The translations under genes were made by a program, and so were the position numbers. Shown here piece by piece: positions 30,101 through 34,759 of a DNA stretch of 64,000 bases. Below the pieces are notes generated by a model. The model made no database searches. It worked only from the letters and a program-made list of their open reading frames with translations, and was not told the DNA's origin. Source of the stretch: Spirometra erinaceieuropaei (lineage: Eukaryota; Platyhelminthes; Cestoda; Diphyllobothriidea; Diphyllobothriidae); contig CACRXP010000009.1 in assembly GCA_902702965.1 (NCBI GenBank), positions 2,891,395 to 2,955,394 of the forward strand. The letters are read 5' to 3'. Positions within the stretch are counted from its first letter, which is position 1. Each line of letters opens with the position of its first letter.

Positions 30101-31780
30101 GGCATACGTTGACAGGTAAATGTATGCTAATGACATGTACTGTGTGTAGAATTCATTCGACTTGTGCGTGGGAGAAGGGAGAGATGCCGCCACCAAGGAA
30201 CCCCTCTCCACGGCAGATCATCGCCTGCCTCACTATAATCGACTGATGGATGTGAATCTGGAAGATGTGATCGCTGGGACAAGAAGTTTATTGGTCTGTG
30301 TCGCATTCTCCTCCGAAGCCATCATCGGAGGCAGTCGCAGATAATTGTAGTGGAGGCACGGGGGGTGCAGTATTTATTGGACATAGCTGCCGCGAGACCA
30401 CCTGCGTATTACAGTTAACAACTCTCGCGATCACCGCCGGGGGTCGTAAATGATGCGATGATGGCTTCTCAGCCCTCGTCCGAGTCGTTAATTCTCGTGA
30501 TTTCGTCATCCATGTGGGGTGTTGGCGCGATAAGTAATCGCCATTTCGGCCTGCTGTCCTTGGAATTGTTGCTCGCCCACGCCCTTCCCACGTGACTGAC
30601 TCCCCCGACAAGGGAAAGTCTGATCACAGAATATGGTATCGGAAGGTCATTGCGCTCGTTGATGGACTGCAGGCCTGAGGACCATGAATCGAGCAGCTCG
30701 CTACTCACGCGGTTGTCACTCCTTGCAGGGATTTCGGCCTCCTTAAACTTGAAAACATGGCCGGGTCCCGTCGAATGAGCCGCCACATGAGAGCTAGCGT
30801 CTCCCCGCCTCACTGCTGCTGCTGTGTTCTCGGCAATTCGCTTACGGAGTAATTTCCTAGTTTATCCGACGTATTTGCTCCGCCTGCAACTGCAACAGAT
30901 CCGGTAAACGACTTCAGACGTTCCCTGCCGTGGCTGCGGGTCTTTCGGCCACGTGACCTGACGCCTGATGGTTGCCTCCGGCCTGTGTGCAGCTCGAAAT
31001 CCAAATGGTGAGATGACGACGACTGATGGCTCTTAAAACGCTCTTCACGTCACATGTGAATCTATCATGACGCGTTTGGAAGGCTGTCATCTGACGGTGG
31101 ATATCACGGTCCCTCTCAGGAGTGGGAGTCAGGCCGCACTGGTCCCTCCTTAATGAAGCCTTTGGGGCACTTTCATGCGAGACCCAGGCAGCCCTCTTGG
31201 GAGCTCTACACAAGCATTGAAGACCAGGACGTGCGTGACACGCGTAGACGGGCTGATCGATCCGCGTCCACCTCTAGACAGCTTGGCATTGTCCACCAAA
31301 TTTGAGTGAGCAAGGGAGGAGCGAGAGCAGTAGATTTTACACAAGTCGCCGGTGCCGTCCCCGGCTTGCGTGACCGGCCGCAGATGCCGCCTAAAACAGT
31401 CCAAGCGTTATAATAAGACTCGGAAAACGTCCGTGACTTAATACATCCTAAAGCAACTCAGTGACCATCCGAACTCTTCAATCATTTTTATGCGATTTTG
31501 GCTCCTTTCTGTGAATTCAATTCTTTAACAGTTCAGATGCTTGGCCCAATGAGTAGGGTAACCCGCTTAAAGAATGCGATCTGGTCGTCGTCAAGACCGA
31601 TCAATTATTCCTTTTTATGTATCCTTTTTAGGCGGTTCCAGTACTCCTGCCCCGAACCTACCGCCAGATTACAGCACTGAATTTACCGGCTGTGTTTCAG
31701 CATTCTTCATTAACGAACAGAGCGTCGATCTGCTCATAAATGCTGAGGGCATCGATGGACCCGTTTCTCCCTGTCAGTGA
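2956..31780 (+). CDS. Agrin/perlecan-like LG-EGF proteoglycan, C-terminal part (multi-exon, 5' end outside window)
   Basis: Model: join(2956..>3131, gap, <3979..4018, 4164..4537, 10510..10635, 14499..14785, 15253..15297, 16107..16229, 21252..21572, 25433..25650, 26928..27194, 29671..29771, 31632..31780). Every junction after the gap keeps frame (phases 2,1,1,0,0,0,0,2,2,1) and nearly all donors are GTRAG-type. About 740 codons are visible. The product reads LG domain, linker, six-cysteine EGF, LG domain, Cys-rich EGF-like segment, LG domain, then stop one residue after the last LG cysteine, with no transmembrane segment. Known: agrin and perlecan end in LG-EGF-LG-EGF-LG, are secreted to basement membranes and bind receptors such as dystroglycan. 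Neurexin is less likely because it ends in a membrane anchor; pikachurin-like proteins remain possible. The start and N-terminal domains are upstream. Family call is good; agrin versus perlecan is undecided. Confidence 0.85.
3132..3978. other. Assembly gap (N run)
   Basis: 847 unknown bases. The gap must contain the middle of the first LG domain, because the LG start lies directly before it and the LG end directly after it. Confidence 0.99.
3979..4018 (+). CDS. Exon end after gap: late strand of first LG domain
   Basis: Only the 3' end of this exon is visible. Frame gives GKISFIGFLRGR, then TA, which joins T of the next exon to make Tyr. Donor is GTGAGT at 4019. The joined peptide continues into GFSGCL, matching the usual LG spacing between the 'lyiGG' strand and the 'GFxGC' turn. 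The intron to the next exon is 145 bp. The exon start is in the gap. Confidence 0.65.
4164..4537 (+). CDS. Exon: end of first LG domain plus EGF domain
   Basis: Acceptor TTTGTACATGCAG, donor AAGG|GTAAGT. The first part carries GFSGCLTGI and ends at EGATRC, the closing disulfide pair of an LG domain. A linker rich in Gly/Ser/Pro follows. Codons 4429-4530 form a classic EGF: six Cys spaced C-x5-C-x5-C-x9-C-x1-C-x8-C, with HGGLC and CSPGWQGKHC. No Asp/Asn pattern for calcium binding is evident. The exon leaves in phase 1. Confidence 0.92.
4581..5944. mobile_element. TA-flanked long-TIR element (family A) carrying a PLE insertion
   Basis: Left end CAGTGCGTGACCGATCTCAT and right end ATCGGTCACGCACTG are inverted copies; TA precedes the left end. 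The TIRs extend inward for some hundreds of bases. Without the PLE segment at about 4893-5280 the element would be about 975 bp, the size of its intact relatives. No transposase frame is present, so it is non-autonomous. CAGT ends and TA fit the Tc1/mariner superfamily (inference). Confidence 0.8.
4893..5280 (-). mobile_element. Penelope-like element fragment, subfamily 2
   Basis: This stretch matches 20118-20735 and 39528-40180 on the same strand (shared GCGGCCGCTTC, AACAGGCGCTGGCC and TAGCTTAGGGTAGCTCG blocks). Read on the minus strand it is the tail of a GIY-YIG-type PLE reading frame, decayed by stops. It lies inside the family-A element at 4581-5944. Confidence 0.6.
5945..7255. repeat. 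Tandem spacer repeats (5945-6111 and 7081-7255)
   Basis: Both spacers contain GCGTAAATGGGTTCACGATA, GCAACCTGCCTTGGCATATG, TTGATTTGGCTTCC and ATAAGGAGGCGT in the same order. So the elements were amplified together with flanking host DNA as a unit of about 1.14 kb, not by independent insertions. Confidence 0.85.
6112..7080. mobile_element. TA-flanked long-TIR element (family A), second tandem copy
   Basis: Left end CAGTCAGCGACCGATCTCAT after TA; right end GAGATCGGTCACGCACTG. About 969 bp, with no coding capacity seen. It is separated from the first copy by a 167-bp spacer that is itself repeated after this copy. Confidence 0.8.
7256..8223. mobile_element. TA-flanked long-TIR element (family A), third tandem copy
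   Basis: Left end CAGTCAGCGATCGATCTCAT after TA; a decayed right end (AGACCGTTCACTG) closes at 8223. About 968 bp. It is more diverged than the other two copies, mainly in its right half. Confidence 0.7.
8224..8823. other. Intron stretch, mostly unassigned
   Basis: No gene seen. The last part (about 8785-8823) is the 3' tail of the minus-strand PLE that follows (AATAAA-like and CTTGTCCCAGC blocks shared with the 30-kb and 37-kb copies). Confidence 0.4.
8824..8865 (-). ncRNA. Hammerhead-ribozyme-like motif (PLE 3' region)
   Basis: Minus strand: stem I GUCU/AGGC, core CUGAUGA, stem II UGGGUUC/GAACCCA with a short loop, then AAAAC and GUC. One G is missing from the usual GAAAC, so this copy may be inactive. 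It lies just 3' of the GIY-YIG frame at 8887-9486. Confidence 0.6.
8887..9486 (-). pseudogene. Penelope-like element: GIY-YIG endonuclease fragment
   Basis: The 199-residue frame begins MKPKDPLP, a conserved block just before GIY-YIG in PLEs. Then come VVYGI, YVGETGR (the YIG motif), LRTRMAEH (conserved Arg and His) and SRELLESW (conserved Glu and Trp). The reverse transcriptase that should precede it is absent, so the copy is 5'-truncated. The C-terminal 80 residues are low complexity. PLEs are retroelements whose RT-GIY-YIG protein copies their RNA into nicked DNA. The fragment lies in the intron between exons 4537 and 10510, antisense to the host gene. Confidence 0.85.
9500..9874. other. 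Intron stretch, unassigned
   Basis: I see no gene or firm repeat here. A motif ATAACTACATC near 9832 weakly recalls the end of the 17.3-kb palindromic-end element. Confidence 0.35.
9878..10402 (+). repeat. tRNA-derived SINE, probably interrupted
   Basis: Head at 9886-9960: CAGTGGTACAGCG resembles a tRNA A box and AGTTCGAATCTC a B box, followed by GGTTTGGGTATTG as in other copies. The 3' portion (about 10250-10402) ends in a CAGGTTCCGTAACCCGATCA block, as at 11100 and 25020. The roughly 270 bp between them is unrelated to the other copies, so it is likely an insertion. Confidence 0.55.
10510..10635 (+). CDS. Exon: start of second LG domain
   Basis: Acceptor CGCAATTTCAG, donor GAAG|GTAAGT; 126 nt, phase 1 to phase 1. 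Encodes IPEFNGKAYIRLDGP and MTLELIFTRSSNEG: first strand with 'FNGxxY', then the 'lelxFxTxsxxG' strand of an LG domain. It joins in frame to the previous EGF exon through a shared GAG codon. Confidence 0.9.
10640..10857 (-). repeat. tRNA-derived SINE, minus strand
   Basis: Reverse complement of the SINE body: ACCCTTGTTTTTGTCGG, GGCCATTCCAGT and GGGGTTGGGTAT. The tRNA-like head at the right end is truncated. It begins five bases after the donor of exon 10510-10635 and abuts a plus-strand copy. Confidence 0.65.
10858..11125 (+). repeat. tRNA-derived SINE, plus strand
   Basis: Head GTGGTTCAGTGGTTAGAG (A-box-like), then a GGAATCGATCCCCGG B-box-like segment and GTTCCAC end. The body carries CCCTTGTCTTTGTCGG and ends in GCACAACGGGACGAGCTATT, AACACAATCGGTGAGCGCCC. 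About 265 bp. It is tail-adjacent to an inverted copy at 10640-10857. Confidence 0.75.
11126..11622. other. Intron stretch, unassigned
   Basis: No gene, RNA or clear repeat recognised. Confidence 0.35.
11623..12540. mobile_element. Decayed long-TIR element (family B)
   Basis: Left arm GCCAACTCATGAAATGTTAA followed by CCGAAATCCGGAAATGCG matches family B; the right arm ends near AACATTTCATTTAGC with the terminal block lost. About 0.9 kb, no coding capacity. Confidence 0.6.
12627..12845. repeat. Fold-back repeat fragment (family D)
   Basis: CATACTAACAGCACAGGTA and an inverted AGCTGTTAGTATGG lie close together. The next stretch (GCTGCCTGTCGGCAG, TGAATATTACGCGGTTA, GATGGACTTCGGCCCAA) matches the right arm of the fold-back element at 43.97-44.12 kb. 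Confidence 0.65.
12850..14498. other. Long intron stretch, mostly unassigned
   Basis: No gene seen. 13430-13560 shares GGTCGTGTGCGGCACGC and GACGGGCTGTTT with 28240-28300, 31225-31255 and 44515-44560, marking a low-copy repeat. C-runs occur at 13129 and 13439. Confidence 0.4.
14499..14785 (+). CDS. Exon: middle of second LG domain
   Basis: Acceptor GGCCCGCTTCTAG, donor TTA|GTGAGC; enters in phase 1, leaves in phase 0. It continues SNEG-VILAIPPSETGAEFLSIRAE and later carries HSRWHNLTIDKKTRQYTVYL and NGKR, the 'W-H-xhxh' strand and the 'hxVxhNG' hairpin of LG domains. Two unusual cysteines (ADDC and SKIC) lie about 41 residues apart and could form a local disulfide. Confidence 0.92.
14889..14937 (+). 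repeat. CTT/TCT microsatellite
   Basis: Interrupted (TTC)n run in the intron shortly after the exon ending at 14785. It also makes a pyrimidine-rich tract, but no acceptor follows directly. Confidence 0.9.
15253..15297 (+). CDS. 45-nt micro-exon in second LG domain
   Basis: Acceptor TGTTAATTTTAG, donor GCT|GTACGT; phase 0 on both sides, so it adds exactly 15 residues (PKQPIPGEVRGLRKA) between the NGKR hairpin and the LYLGG strand. The small symmetric exon could be skipped without a frameshift, like the short alternative inserts known in agrin LG domains (inference). It is too short for homology proof. Confidence 0.6.
15655..15705 (-). ncRNA. Degenerate hammerhead-like PLE relic
   Basis: Minus strand reads CTCTGAAGACCGG, then a GCGATTGCATCGAC segment and GGTCGAAAAGC. 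It resembles the 45.07-kb copy (CUGAAGA core, hairpin, GAAA) but is decayed. No endonuclease frame adjoins it. Confidence 0.35.
16107..16229 (+). CDS. Exon: late strands of second LG domain
   Basis: Acceptor TCTCACCTTTCAG, donor AAG|GTGAGA; 123 nt, phase 0 on both sides. Encodes SPLYLGGIPRDE and NNFFVGAIQK, the 'lylGGhP' strand and the 'FxGCIxx' turn. The cysteine normally found in that turn is Ala here (FVGA). The exon is otherwise a clear LG match. Confidence 0.92.
16230..16818. other. Intron stretch
   Basis: Contains a short family-D fragment around 16410-16500 (GCTGCCGACAGACAATCAG, TAGTATGCA). Otherwise unassigned. Confidence 0.4.
16819..17010. mobile_element. Left-end fragment of a family-A long-TIR element
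   Basis: CAGTCAGTGACCAATTTCAT then GAAATGTTGGCCGAATTTCT matches the family-A left terminus. It breaks off after about 190 bp. Confidence 0.6.
17299..17592. mobile_element. Short palindromic-end element (MITE-like) with telomere-like core
   Basis: Left end GATGGGGTTATGTAACC and right end GGGCTACATAACCACATC are inverted. The interior (CCCAGCCATCTGTAATACGG, GAACGCACAGACGACGAGGT) matches 44800-45029. The right half holds a CCCTAACCCTAACCCTGACC tract. 294 bp, no coding capacity. Confidence 0.75.
17600..18450. mobile_element. Family-A long-TIR element lacking its left end
   Basis: Resembles 7340-8223 throughout (CAxGCACGCCxxGATGT, and a right arm ending TTACCGTTAACATTCCATGA). The short palindromic-end element at 17299-17592 stands where the missing left end would be. 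Confidence 0.6.
18466..18877. mobile_element. 396-bp TIR element with 8-bp target duplication (hAT-like MITE)
   Basis: Target duplication GTTAGGTA at 18466-18473 and 18870-18877. The element (18474-18869) starts GGAAACGGTATAGAGAAGG and ends CCTTCTCTATACCGTTGCC, with inverted arms continuing to about 45 bp. The interior is non-coding. An 8-bp duplication is typical of hAT transposons (established); family assignment is inference. Only copy seen in this window. Confidence 0.85.
19165..19290. mobile_element. Family-A left-end fragment
   Basis: TTGTCTCATCAAATAGTAGC, CCGAAATTCTAAAATG and TTGATTGCTGTGGGGCATGG follow the order of a family-A left arm. Terminal CAGT block missing. Confidence 0.5.
19291..20100. 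other. Intron stretch, unassigned
   Basis: No gene or firm repeat identified. Confidence 0.35.
20118..20735 (-). pseudogene. Penelope-like element fragment, subfamily 2
   Basis: Close copy of 39528-40180 and 4893-5280. Minus-strand translation is broken but follows the GIY-YIG plan seen at 39.9 kb (start block, Cys-x-Cys, Arg-x-x-EH region). The region continues at the left into ATAGAGTTACATAGGACGGG, the element's 3' non-coding tail. Stops and frameshifts make it a relic. Confidence 0.65.
20736..21251. other. Intron stretch before exon 21252
   Basis: No gene seen. It ends in the CT-rich acceptor region TTTCCTCTTTTCCCTCCTCA. Confidence 0.4.
21252..21572 (+). CDS. Exon: end of second LG domain, Cys-rich EGF-like segment and linker
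   Basis: Acceptor AG at 21250-21251 after a CT-rich tract; donor TCC|GTAAGG; 107 codons, phase 0 on both sides. VEINGAELVLAG completes the LG domain ('NGxxhxL'), and GPPC may be its last cysteine. Next come C-x6-C-x8-C-x8-C-x1-C (ASC, KIC, YTCSC): EGF-like, but the expected sixth Cys near +8 is missing; the next is 39 residues on (ELSC). A charged, probably helical linker with SIEEQKRISAEAEE separates them. Divergent EGF or an EGF with an insertion. Confidence 0.85.
22304..22343 (+). ncRNA. Hammerhead-ribozyme-like motif (PLE terminal repeat)
   Basis: Stem I AUU/AGU, core CUGAUGA (22307-22313), stem II UGGA.../UUCA, then GAAAC (22333-22337) directly followed by GUC (22338-22340). All invariant core bases of a hammerhead are present. 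With no bases between C and G, stem III can only form between two RNAs through the ACGU palindrome. Confidence 0.65.
22393..22545. repeat. 73-bp near-perfect palindrome (7-nt loop) inside PLE
   Basis: Arms 22393-22465 and 22473-22545 are reverse complements with a single mismatch that I can find; loop GAGATTG. Each arm encodes the same PLE reverse-transcriptase segment (EEEVNNQLPFLDV) in opposite directions. The left arm follows directly on a PLE tail (TTC-rich). Confidence 0.92.
22446..23393 (+). pseudogene. Penelope-like element: RT C-terminus plus GIY-YIG endonuclease
   Basis: A 315-residue open frame. Residues about 10-32 (SIFPDIQFTMEEE, LPFLDV) and the following VTRLTDG...TTVYRKATNT match the end of a PLE reverse-transcriptase domain. 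The thumb-like section (HPVGHKRSCARTL) leads to KPKDPLP, then the endonuclease: VVYSIPC, ARYVGETGKRL, GTRLHEHQL and LVLESW. Catalytic-type residues are all visible. RT fingers and palm are missing, and the start lies inside the 73-bp palindrome, so this is a 5'-truncated copy. A hammerhead-like motif follows at 23687. It lies in a host-gene intron, same strand as the gene. Confidence 0.88.
23687..23726 (+). ncRNA. Hammerhead-ribozyme-like motif between two PLE copies
   Basis: Stem I ACU/AGU, core CUGGUGA (one deviation from CUGAUGA), stem II GGAAAC/GUUUCC with a GAAAAA loop, then GAAAC and GUC. Stem I covaries with the 8.8-kb and 57-kb copies. Confidence 0.6.
23728..24541 (+). pseudogene. Second tandem Penelope-like element: RT end plus GIY-YIG endonuclease
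   Basis: The 282-residue frame starts at 23693 inside the hammerhead motif and reads through a Ser-rich stretch made by the TTC-rich PLE tail (about 23755-23785). From NHPAAHKRSCVRTLF it is a PLE body: RSNGYPASFIKKCL, KDPVPKEQ, NVIYRIPC, CVYIGHTGR, GTRINEHKL, EFLEAW. It is 5'-truncated a little further in than the copy before it. The two PLEs therefore lie head to tail, sharing one terminal region. The endonuclease frame is intact; RT is gone. Confidence 0.85.
24542..24975. other. C-rich intron stretch after PLE
   Basis: Low-complexity CCC/CCT-rich DNA without a gene; may be the non-coding tail of the PLE at 23.7-24.5 kb. Confidence 0.4.
24978..25265 (-). repeat. tRNA-derived SINE, minus strand, with (TA)n tail
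   Basis: Best head in the window. Minus strand GTGGCTCAATGGTAGAGC (A box) and CCCGGGTTCGAATCTC (B box) with about 30 bases between. The body has GGGGTTGGGTATGACTGGC, CCCTTGTCTTTGTCGG and a tail ending GATCGGCGAGTGCCC, then a (TA)n microsatellite at 24978-24996. About 285 bp. A tRNA gene is ruled out by lack of a cloverleaf and by the repeated body. Confidence 0.8.
25433..25650 (+). CDS. Exon: linker and start of third LG domain
   Basis: Acceptor TGTCCTCTGTAG, donor ACAG|GTAATT; enters in phase 0, leaves in phase 2. First about 50 residues are an acidic, Gln/Glu/Pro-rich linker (GQDVSREIQGQLGEVQ). The end, ALKFRTTVNFDGSTTLKYLN, is the first LG strand ('FdGsxhhxY'). It has no ATG and is not seen by ATG-to-stop searches; phase fits both neighbours. 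Confidence 0.85.
25651..26063. other. Intron stretch, unassigned
   Basis: Nothing recognised. Confidence 0.35.
26064..26450. mobile_element. Left half of a family-B long-TIR element
   Basis: TA|CAGTAAGTGGGTTAACTAAT followed by the usual family-B left arm to about 26450 (CATGGAAAACATGCATAAAA). The right half is absent; a telomere-like tract follows. Confidence 0.65.
26515..26705 (+). repeat. Degenerate telomere-like CCCTAA tract
   Basis: About 190 bp of CCCCTAACCCTAACC-type units with many variants (CCTAACGCC, CCTAACTCC). Flanked at both sides by AGxxCCxATTTCGT-like DNA. Interstitial, inside an intron. Confidence 0.85.
26928..27194 (+). CDS. Exon: core of third LG domain
   Basis: Acceptor TTCAAATTTACAG, donor CTAAG|GTACGT; phase 2 on both sides. 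Carries NLRISIRTQSENGLLLLIQN ('lxlxhrTxxxxGLLLhh'), ELLVLVVRNGYPEAYLSLR, then VSDGKWHDIQLLR: the 'DGxWHxhxhxR' signature. This is the strongest single LG match in the window. Confidence 0.96.
27255..27900. repeat. GC-rich interspersed repeats (family G), two adjoining pieces
   Basis: 27255-27500 follows the family-G order (GACAGTTCGACTG, CCGTGTGCTCCACAG, GCGCAGCATCGACCG, AGACAGAGTCAAGAAGA). 27540-27860 contains a second type with TATACCCAGCGACAGCGCAAG, also found inverted or related at 35560-35640. Confidence 0.6.
27901..29670. other. Intron stretch, mostly unassigned
   Basis: 28240-28300 shares GTGCGTGGCGCGCGTAGACG with 31225 and 13490. A 160-codon minus-strand open stretch at 28130-28612 has no recognisable domain and sits in this repeat, so I do not call it a gene. 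Confidence 0.4.
29671..29771 (+). CDS. Exon: hairpin of third LG domain
   Basis: Acceptor TTCTCAATTTTTAG, donor CTTG|GTGAGA; enters in phase 2, leaves in phase 1. DKGRVTVIVDSYMEWGE is the 'xxhxhxVD' strand pair and HNDGYLFLG the 'lyhGG' strand of the LG fold. It joins the previous exon through a split AGA codon. Confidence 0.93.
30270..31010 (-). pseudogene. Penelope-like element relic with GIY-YIG fragment
   Basis: Minus-strand frame at 30469-30813 (DASSHVAAHSTGPGHVF, SSELLDSWSS, LQSINERNDLP) is a close relative of the 8.9-9.5-kb endonuclease; the YVG segment just upstream (about 30840-30900) is in another frame with a stop. A decayed hammerhead-like core (CCGATGATGG) lies at about 30305-30340, and CTTCTTGTCCCAGC marks the 3' end. 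Confidence 0.7.
31011..31631. other. Last intron, remainder
   Basis: 31220-31260 is a small copy of the repeat also seen at 13.49 and 28.25 kb. Nothing else recognised. Confidence 0.4.
31632..31780 (+). CDS. Last exon: end of third LG domain and stop
   Basis: Acceptor TATCCTTTTTAG; enters in phase 1 through a split GGC codon, giving LFLG-GSSTPAP. FTGCVSAFFINEQSVDLL is the closing LG turn and strand, and VSPCQ-stop supplies the partner cysteine. TGA is at 31778-31780. No AATAAA is seen in the next 0.9 kb, so the 3' end of the transcript is undefined. Confidence 0.93.
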
Positions 31781-31915
31781 ATAGCTCACCAAATCGGAAG
31801 GCCATTTCAAGTGTCTCAGTTGTGAACTCTGTGTCATAGCACACGCCTCCTGTTCCGTCTCTCTCTCTGGAAGAGGATACTAACACCACTCAATGGTTCT
31901 GATAATCCTTTTCAG

Positions 31916-32135
31916 ATTCTCGGCTACCATGCACAATGACTTTGCAAACACTCTGTCTCGACATCCATACTCTAAACCCAGCCACCCCCCGGGGCTGCTT
32001 TCTATGGATACTGGCTGCATTTTACAACACTCAGTACAAAAACAGTTACTACTGTGCCATCCTACATCGAGTTCACCGAAATTTACCTTTAAAGACTATG
32101 AGTTTTGTGTGGAGGACGCACTATTTAAATTTTAA
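31916..32135 (+). CDS. Possible alternative last exon
   Basis: A perfect branch-point-like TACTAAC (31878-31884) is followed by GATAATCCTTTTCAG at 31915. If the previous exon were spliced at CA|GTGAAT (31777) instead of read to TGA, the frame continues in phase 2 for about 73 codons (FSATMHNDFANTLSRHPY... to a TAA). The donor is weak at +5. The tail has no recognised domain. Either a true alternative C-terminus or 3' UTR. Confidence 0.3.
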
Positions 32136-32816
32136 TTAGTAGATACTTTGTTAAGCTTTATTTTATTTGCGTTTATTGCGGAGTAAACATCAGAAACAAT
32201 ATACGCCTATGTAAATTCATGTGGAAATTTATCCTAAAAAGAGGAAATTATTGATACGAGAACCAAAAATGTGTTTTCAGCTGAGGAGATTTCTGAAGTG
32301 CAAAAAAGACTTTTCCCATTTCACTGACCTACCTGGAGCATGTCGGTCAGTGATTGCTCGTTGATTGGTTTATGCCGGTCCTGTAGCCCTGGGTCTAGGA
32401 AGACGTTGAAGCATGAGATTTCTGCCTCCCTGTAATTCATAATCGACTCAGTGATTTGTGTCGAATGAACCTCTTGATTTGAAGTTTCTTCTGTCTTACA
32501 ATCAGCCTTCGGATGACGTCAAGTGTTGAAGAGTCTAGGTGTGCTTTTCGGAAAGTTATCCGGATAGTGTTCAGTGGTGATCGAAAGAAAATGATGGTCA
32601 GACAAGGGAACACGAGCCTCCGAAGTAGAGGTGGCCTTGCGCCAAATTTTTGGAAGGGGAAATATTCCTCTGTCCTAACTATAATCCCAATCCTGACCCA
32701 AACCTTCCTACCCTCCATAAACCTTCTCCAGTGCCCCTACCAGAAGGATTTGTGGAAGTTATCGGCGCCTACACGTCTCCAGACATAGATTTTTGTGGAA
32801 CGTTTTTGGAATACTT
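32136..32816. other. Intergenic or 3' flanking DNA
   Basis: Nothing firm. 32274-32300 (TTTTCAGCTGAGGAGATTTC) resembles the PLE end region at 57075. Confidence 0.35.
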
Positions 32817-32818
32817 TA

Positions 32819-33793
32819 CAGTAGGTTGGCTAACTCATGAAATGTCAGCAGAAATTCCAAAATGCGTTTCCGTTTCGAAAAAATAATTAAATAAGTTTGT
32901 AAAACCAATCATCGTACAGCATAATTGTATAATAATTCAATTACCCCAGGACGCCGGCTTTACAACAAACTTATTTCCGGCTGCATCTCAAAACCATATT
33001 CCGCAAAAATGACTACATAAGTAGCATGAATTTTTTCGATGCCCTTAAAGATTCGATTATATTTCATGGAAAGCATGCATGAAATATTCATTCTTTTGCT
33101 CATTCAGTAGAAAATTACGTCTTCTTTCAATTTCATACTCAAAGGAAGGGTAGAATTTGGTTTTATAAAACTTCTTCAATTCCCGAGTACTTGTGAACCC
33201 GACCTGTCGTTACACTTGCATTCAGGGTTCCCAAACTACAAGCCGTGTATTTTCCGCGCACGGAAAACCATATATTTCTATACGGTATTAAGAGGAGAGG
33301 GGTTCATAAAACGAGGCAGTGGATGTGAGCCACATTGCTGACTTTACAAGCCACGTTGGTAAGCGCAGAGACACGACGTTTTATGAAGGGCCATTCCACG
33401 GTATTAAAAGTCTCACAATTATAAAGTTTTTATGAACAGAATCATACTCTTCCTTCGAGTGTAAAATTAGAAGAATACGTAATTTTCTACTGTATGAGCG
33501 AAAGAATGAATATTGTTATGCATGTTTTCCATGAAATATAATTGAATCTTCAAGGGCATCGAAAATCAATGAAAAAAAAGCCTGCTACTTAAGCGGCCAT
33601 TTTTTTACGGAGTATGTTTTTTGGATGCTGCCGAAAAGAAGTTTGTTCAAAATCCGGCGTCCTGAGGTAACTGAATTATGATAGAATTATTCTGTATGAT
33701 GATTTATTTTACAACCTTGTTTAATTAGTTTTTTCGAAACGAAACCGCATTTCGGAATTTCTGTTGACATTTCATGAATTAGCCCACCTATTG
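32819..33793. mobile_element. TA-flanked long-TIR element (family B)
   Basis: TA|CAGTAGGTTGGCTAACTCAT at left, ATGAATTAGCCCACCTATTG at right; 975 bp. No coding capacity. Confidence 0.82.
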
Positions 33794-34129
33794 AAGATTT
33801 TTGTGCAAAGTTTTTAAAGTACCTTAAGTGCTCAAATTCCTCCTGTCCACATTTTTGGGATTAAAATGTTATGGAGGTGAAGGAAATTCAGTGAAGGGTG
33901 GCTAAACGTTCGCGCGTGTTTGCATTGCCCTTAACTTGGGCCACACAGTAGAGGCGCTGGACTAGCCAACGAGATCTGGACCGGAGTCCGTCGGGCGTTA
34001 TCGAGAATGCGCACCCAGAACAAATGACAAAGCTGGGGGTGTGGAAGCAGGCCTAGGGATGCCTGTCACCCCTACCCCGTGGTTAAAAGCCTGGCTAAGT
34101 GTTTGTTGTGGACCAGAAAGTGCAATAGT

Positions 34130-34400
34130 ACGCCTAAGTGCGGATCTGGTCGTGTAAGCCACCTGTTCCATTACCCGCCTCCGATCCTAATGACTGCGTC
34201 ATGACAACGGGTTCAGTTGGGGGAGGAGAGATCGCGATAGATGTGCAAGTCACATGACATTTCGACTGTCTTTGTCGACCATGTCCACCGTGTGCTGCAC
34301 AGCAAGGCGAGAGCATGGACGTTGACTAGCGCGTGAAGTAGTTTGTAGTGGCAGTAGACTTGCGCAGCATCTACCGCACTCTCTCTTCCCATTCTCCATT
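34130..34400. repeat. GC-rich interspersed repeat (family G)
   Basis: ATTTCGACTGTCTTTGTCGA, CCACCGTGTGCTGCACAGCA and GCGCAGCATCTACCGCACTC match family G. Confidence 0.6.
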
Positions 34401-34759
34401 GACACTAGACATCCTGATTAACGACACTAGTCCCGTCTACTCAGACCGATTGGGAGACTCCCGCCAATGCGGACAGATAAGACTAACATTGAATAGATCC
34501 CATCCATCTTAAATGTCTGGTAATTTTGATTTAGGTCTGGATCAAGCAGACAATGACCGTTTTGCTATCAAAGTCTTTGCAATGAAGTCGGTTGCAATGC
34601 CTCTTTGGAGGATTTTAACAAAAAGGAAAGAGCGAAAGTCCGTCCTTGTCGTCGTTGTTGTCGTCATCAAGCAGCAGACTGGTGTGGTTGCCACGACTCC
34701 TGGGAAAGCATTCATTTACTCCAGTAATCGAAAACAGTCGACTTGATATGACCAACTAA

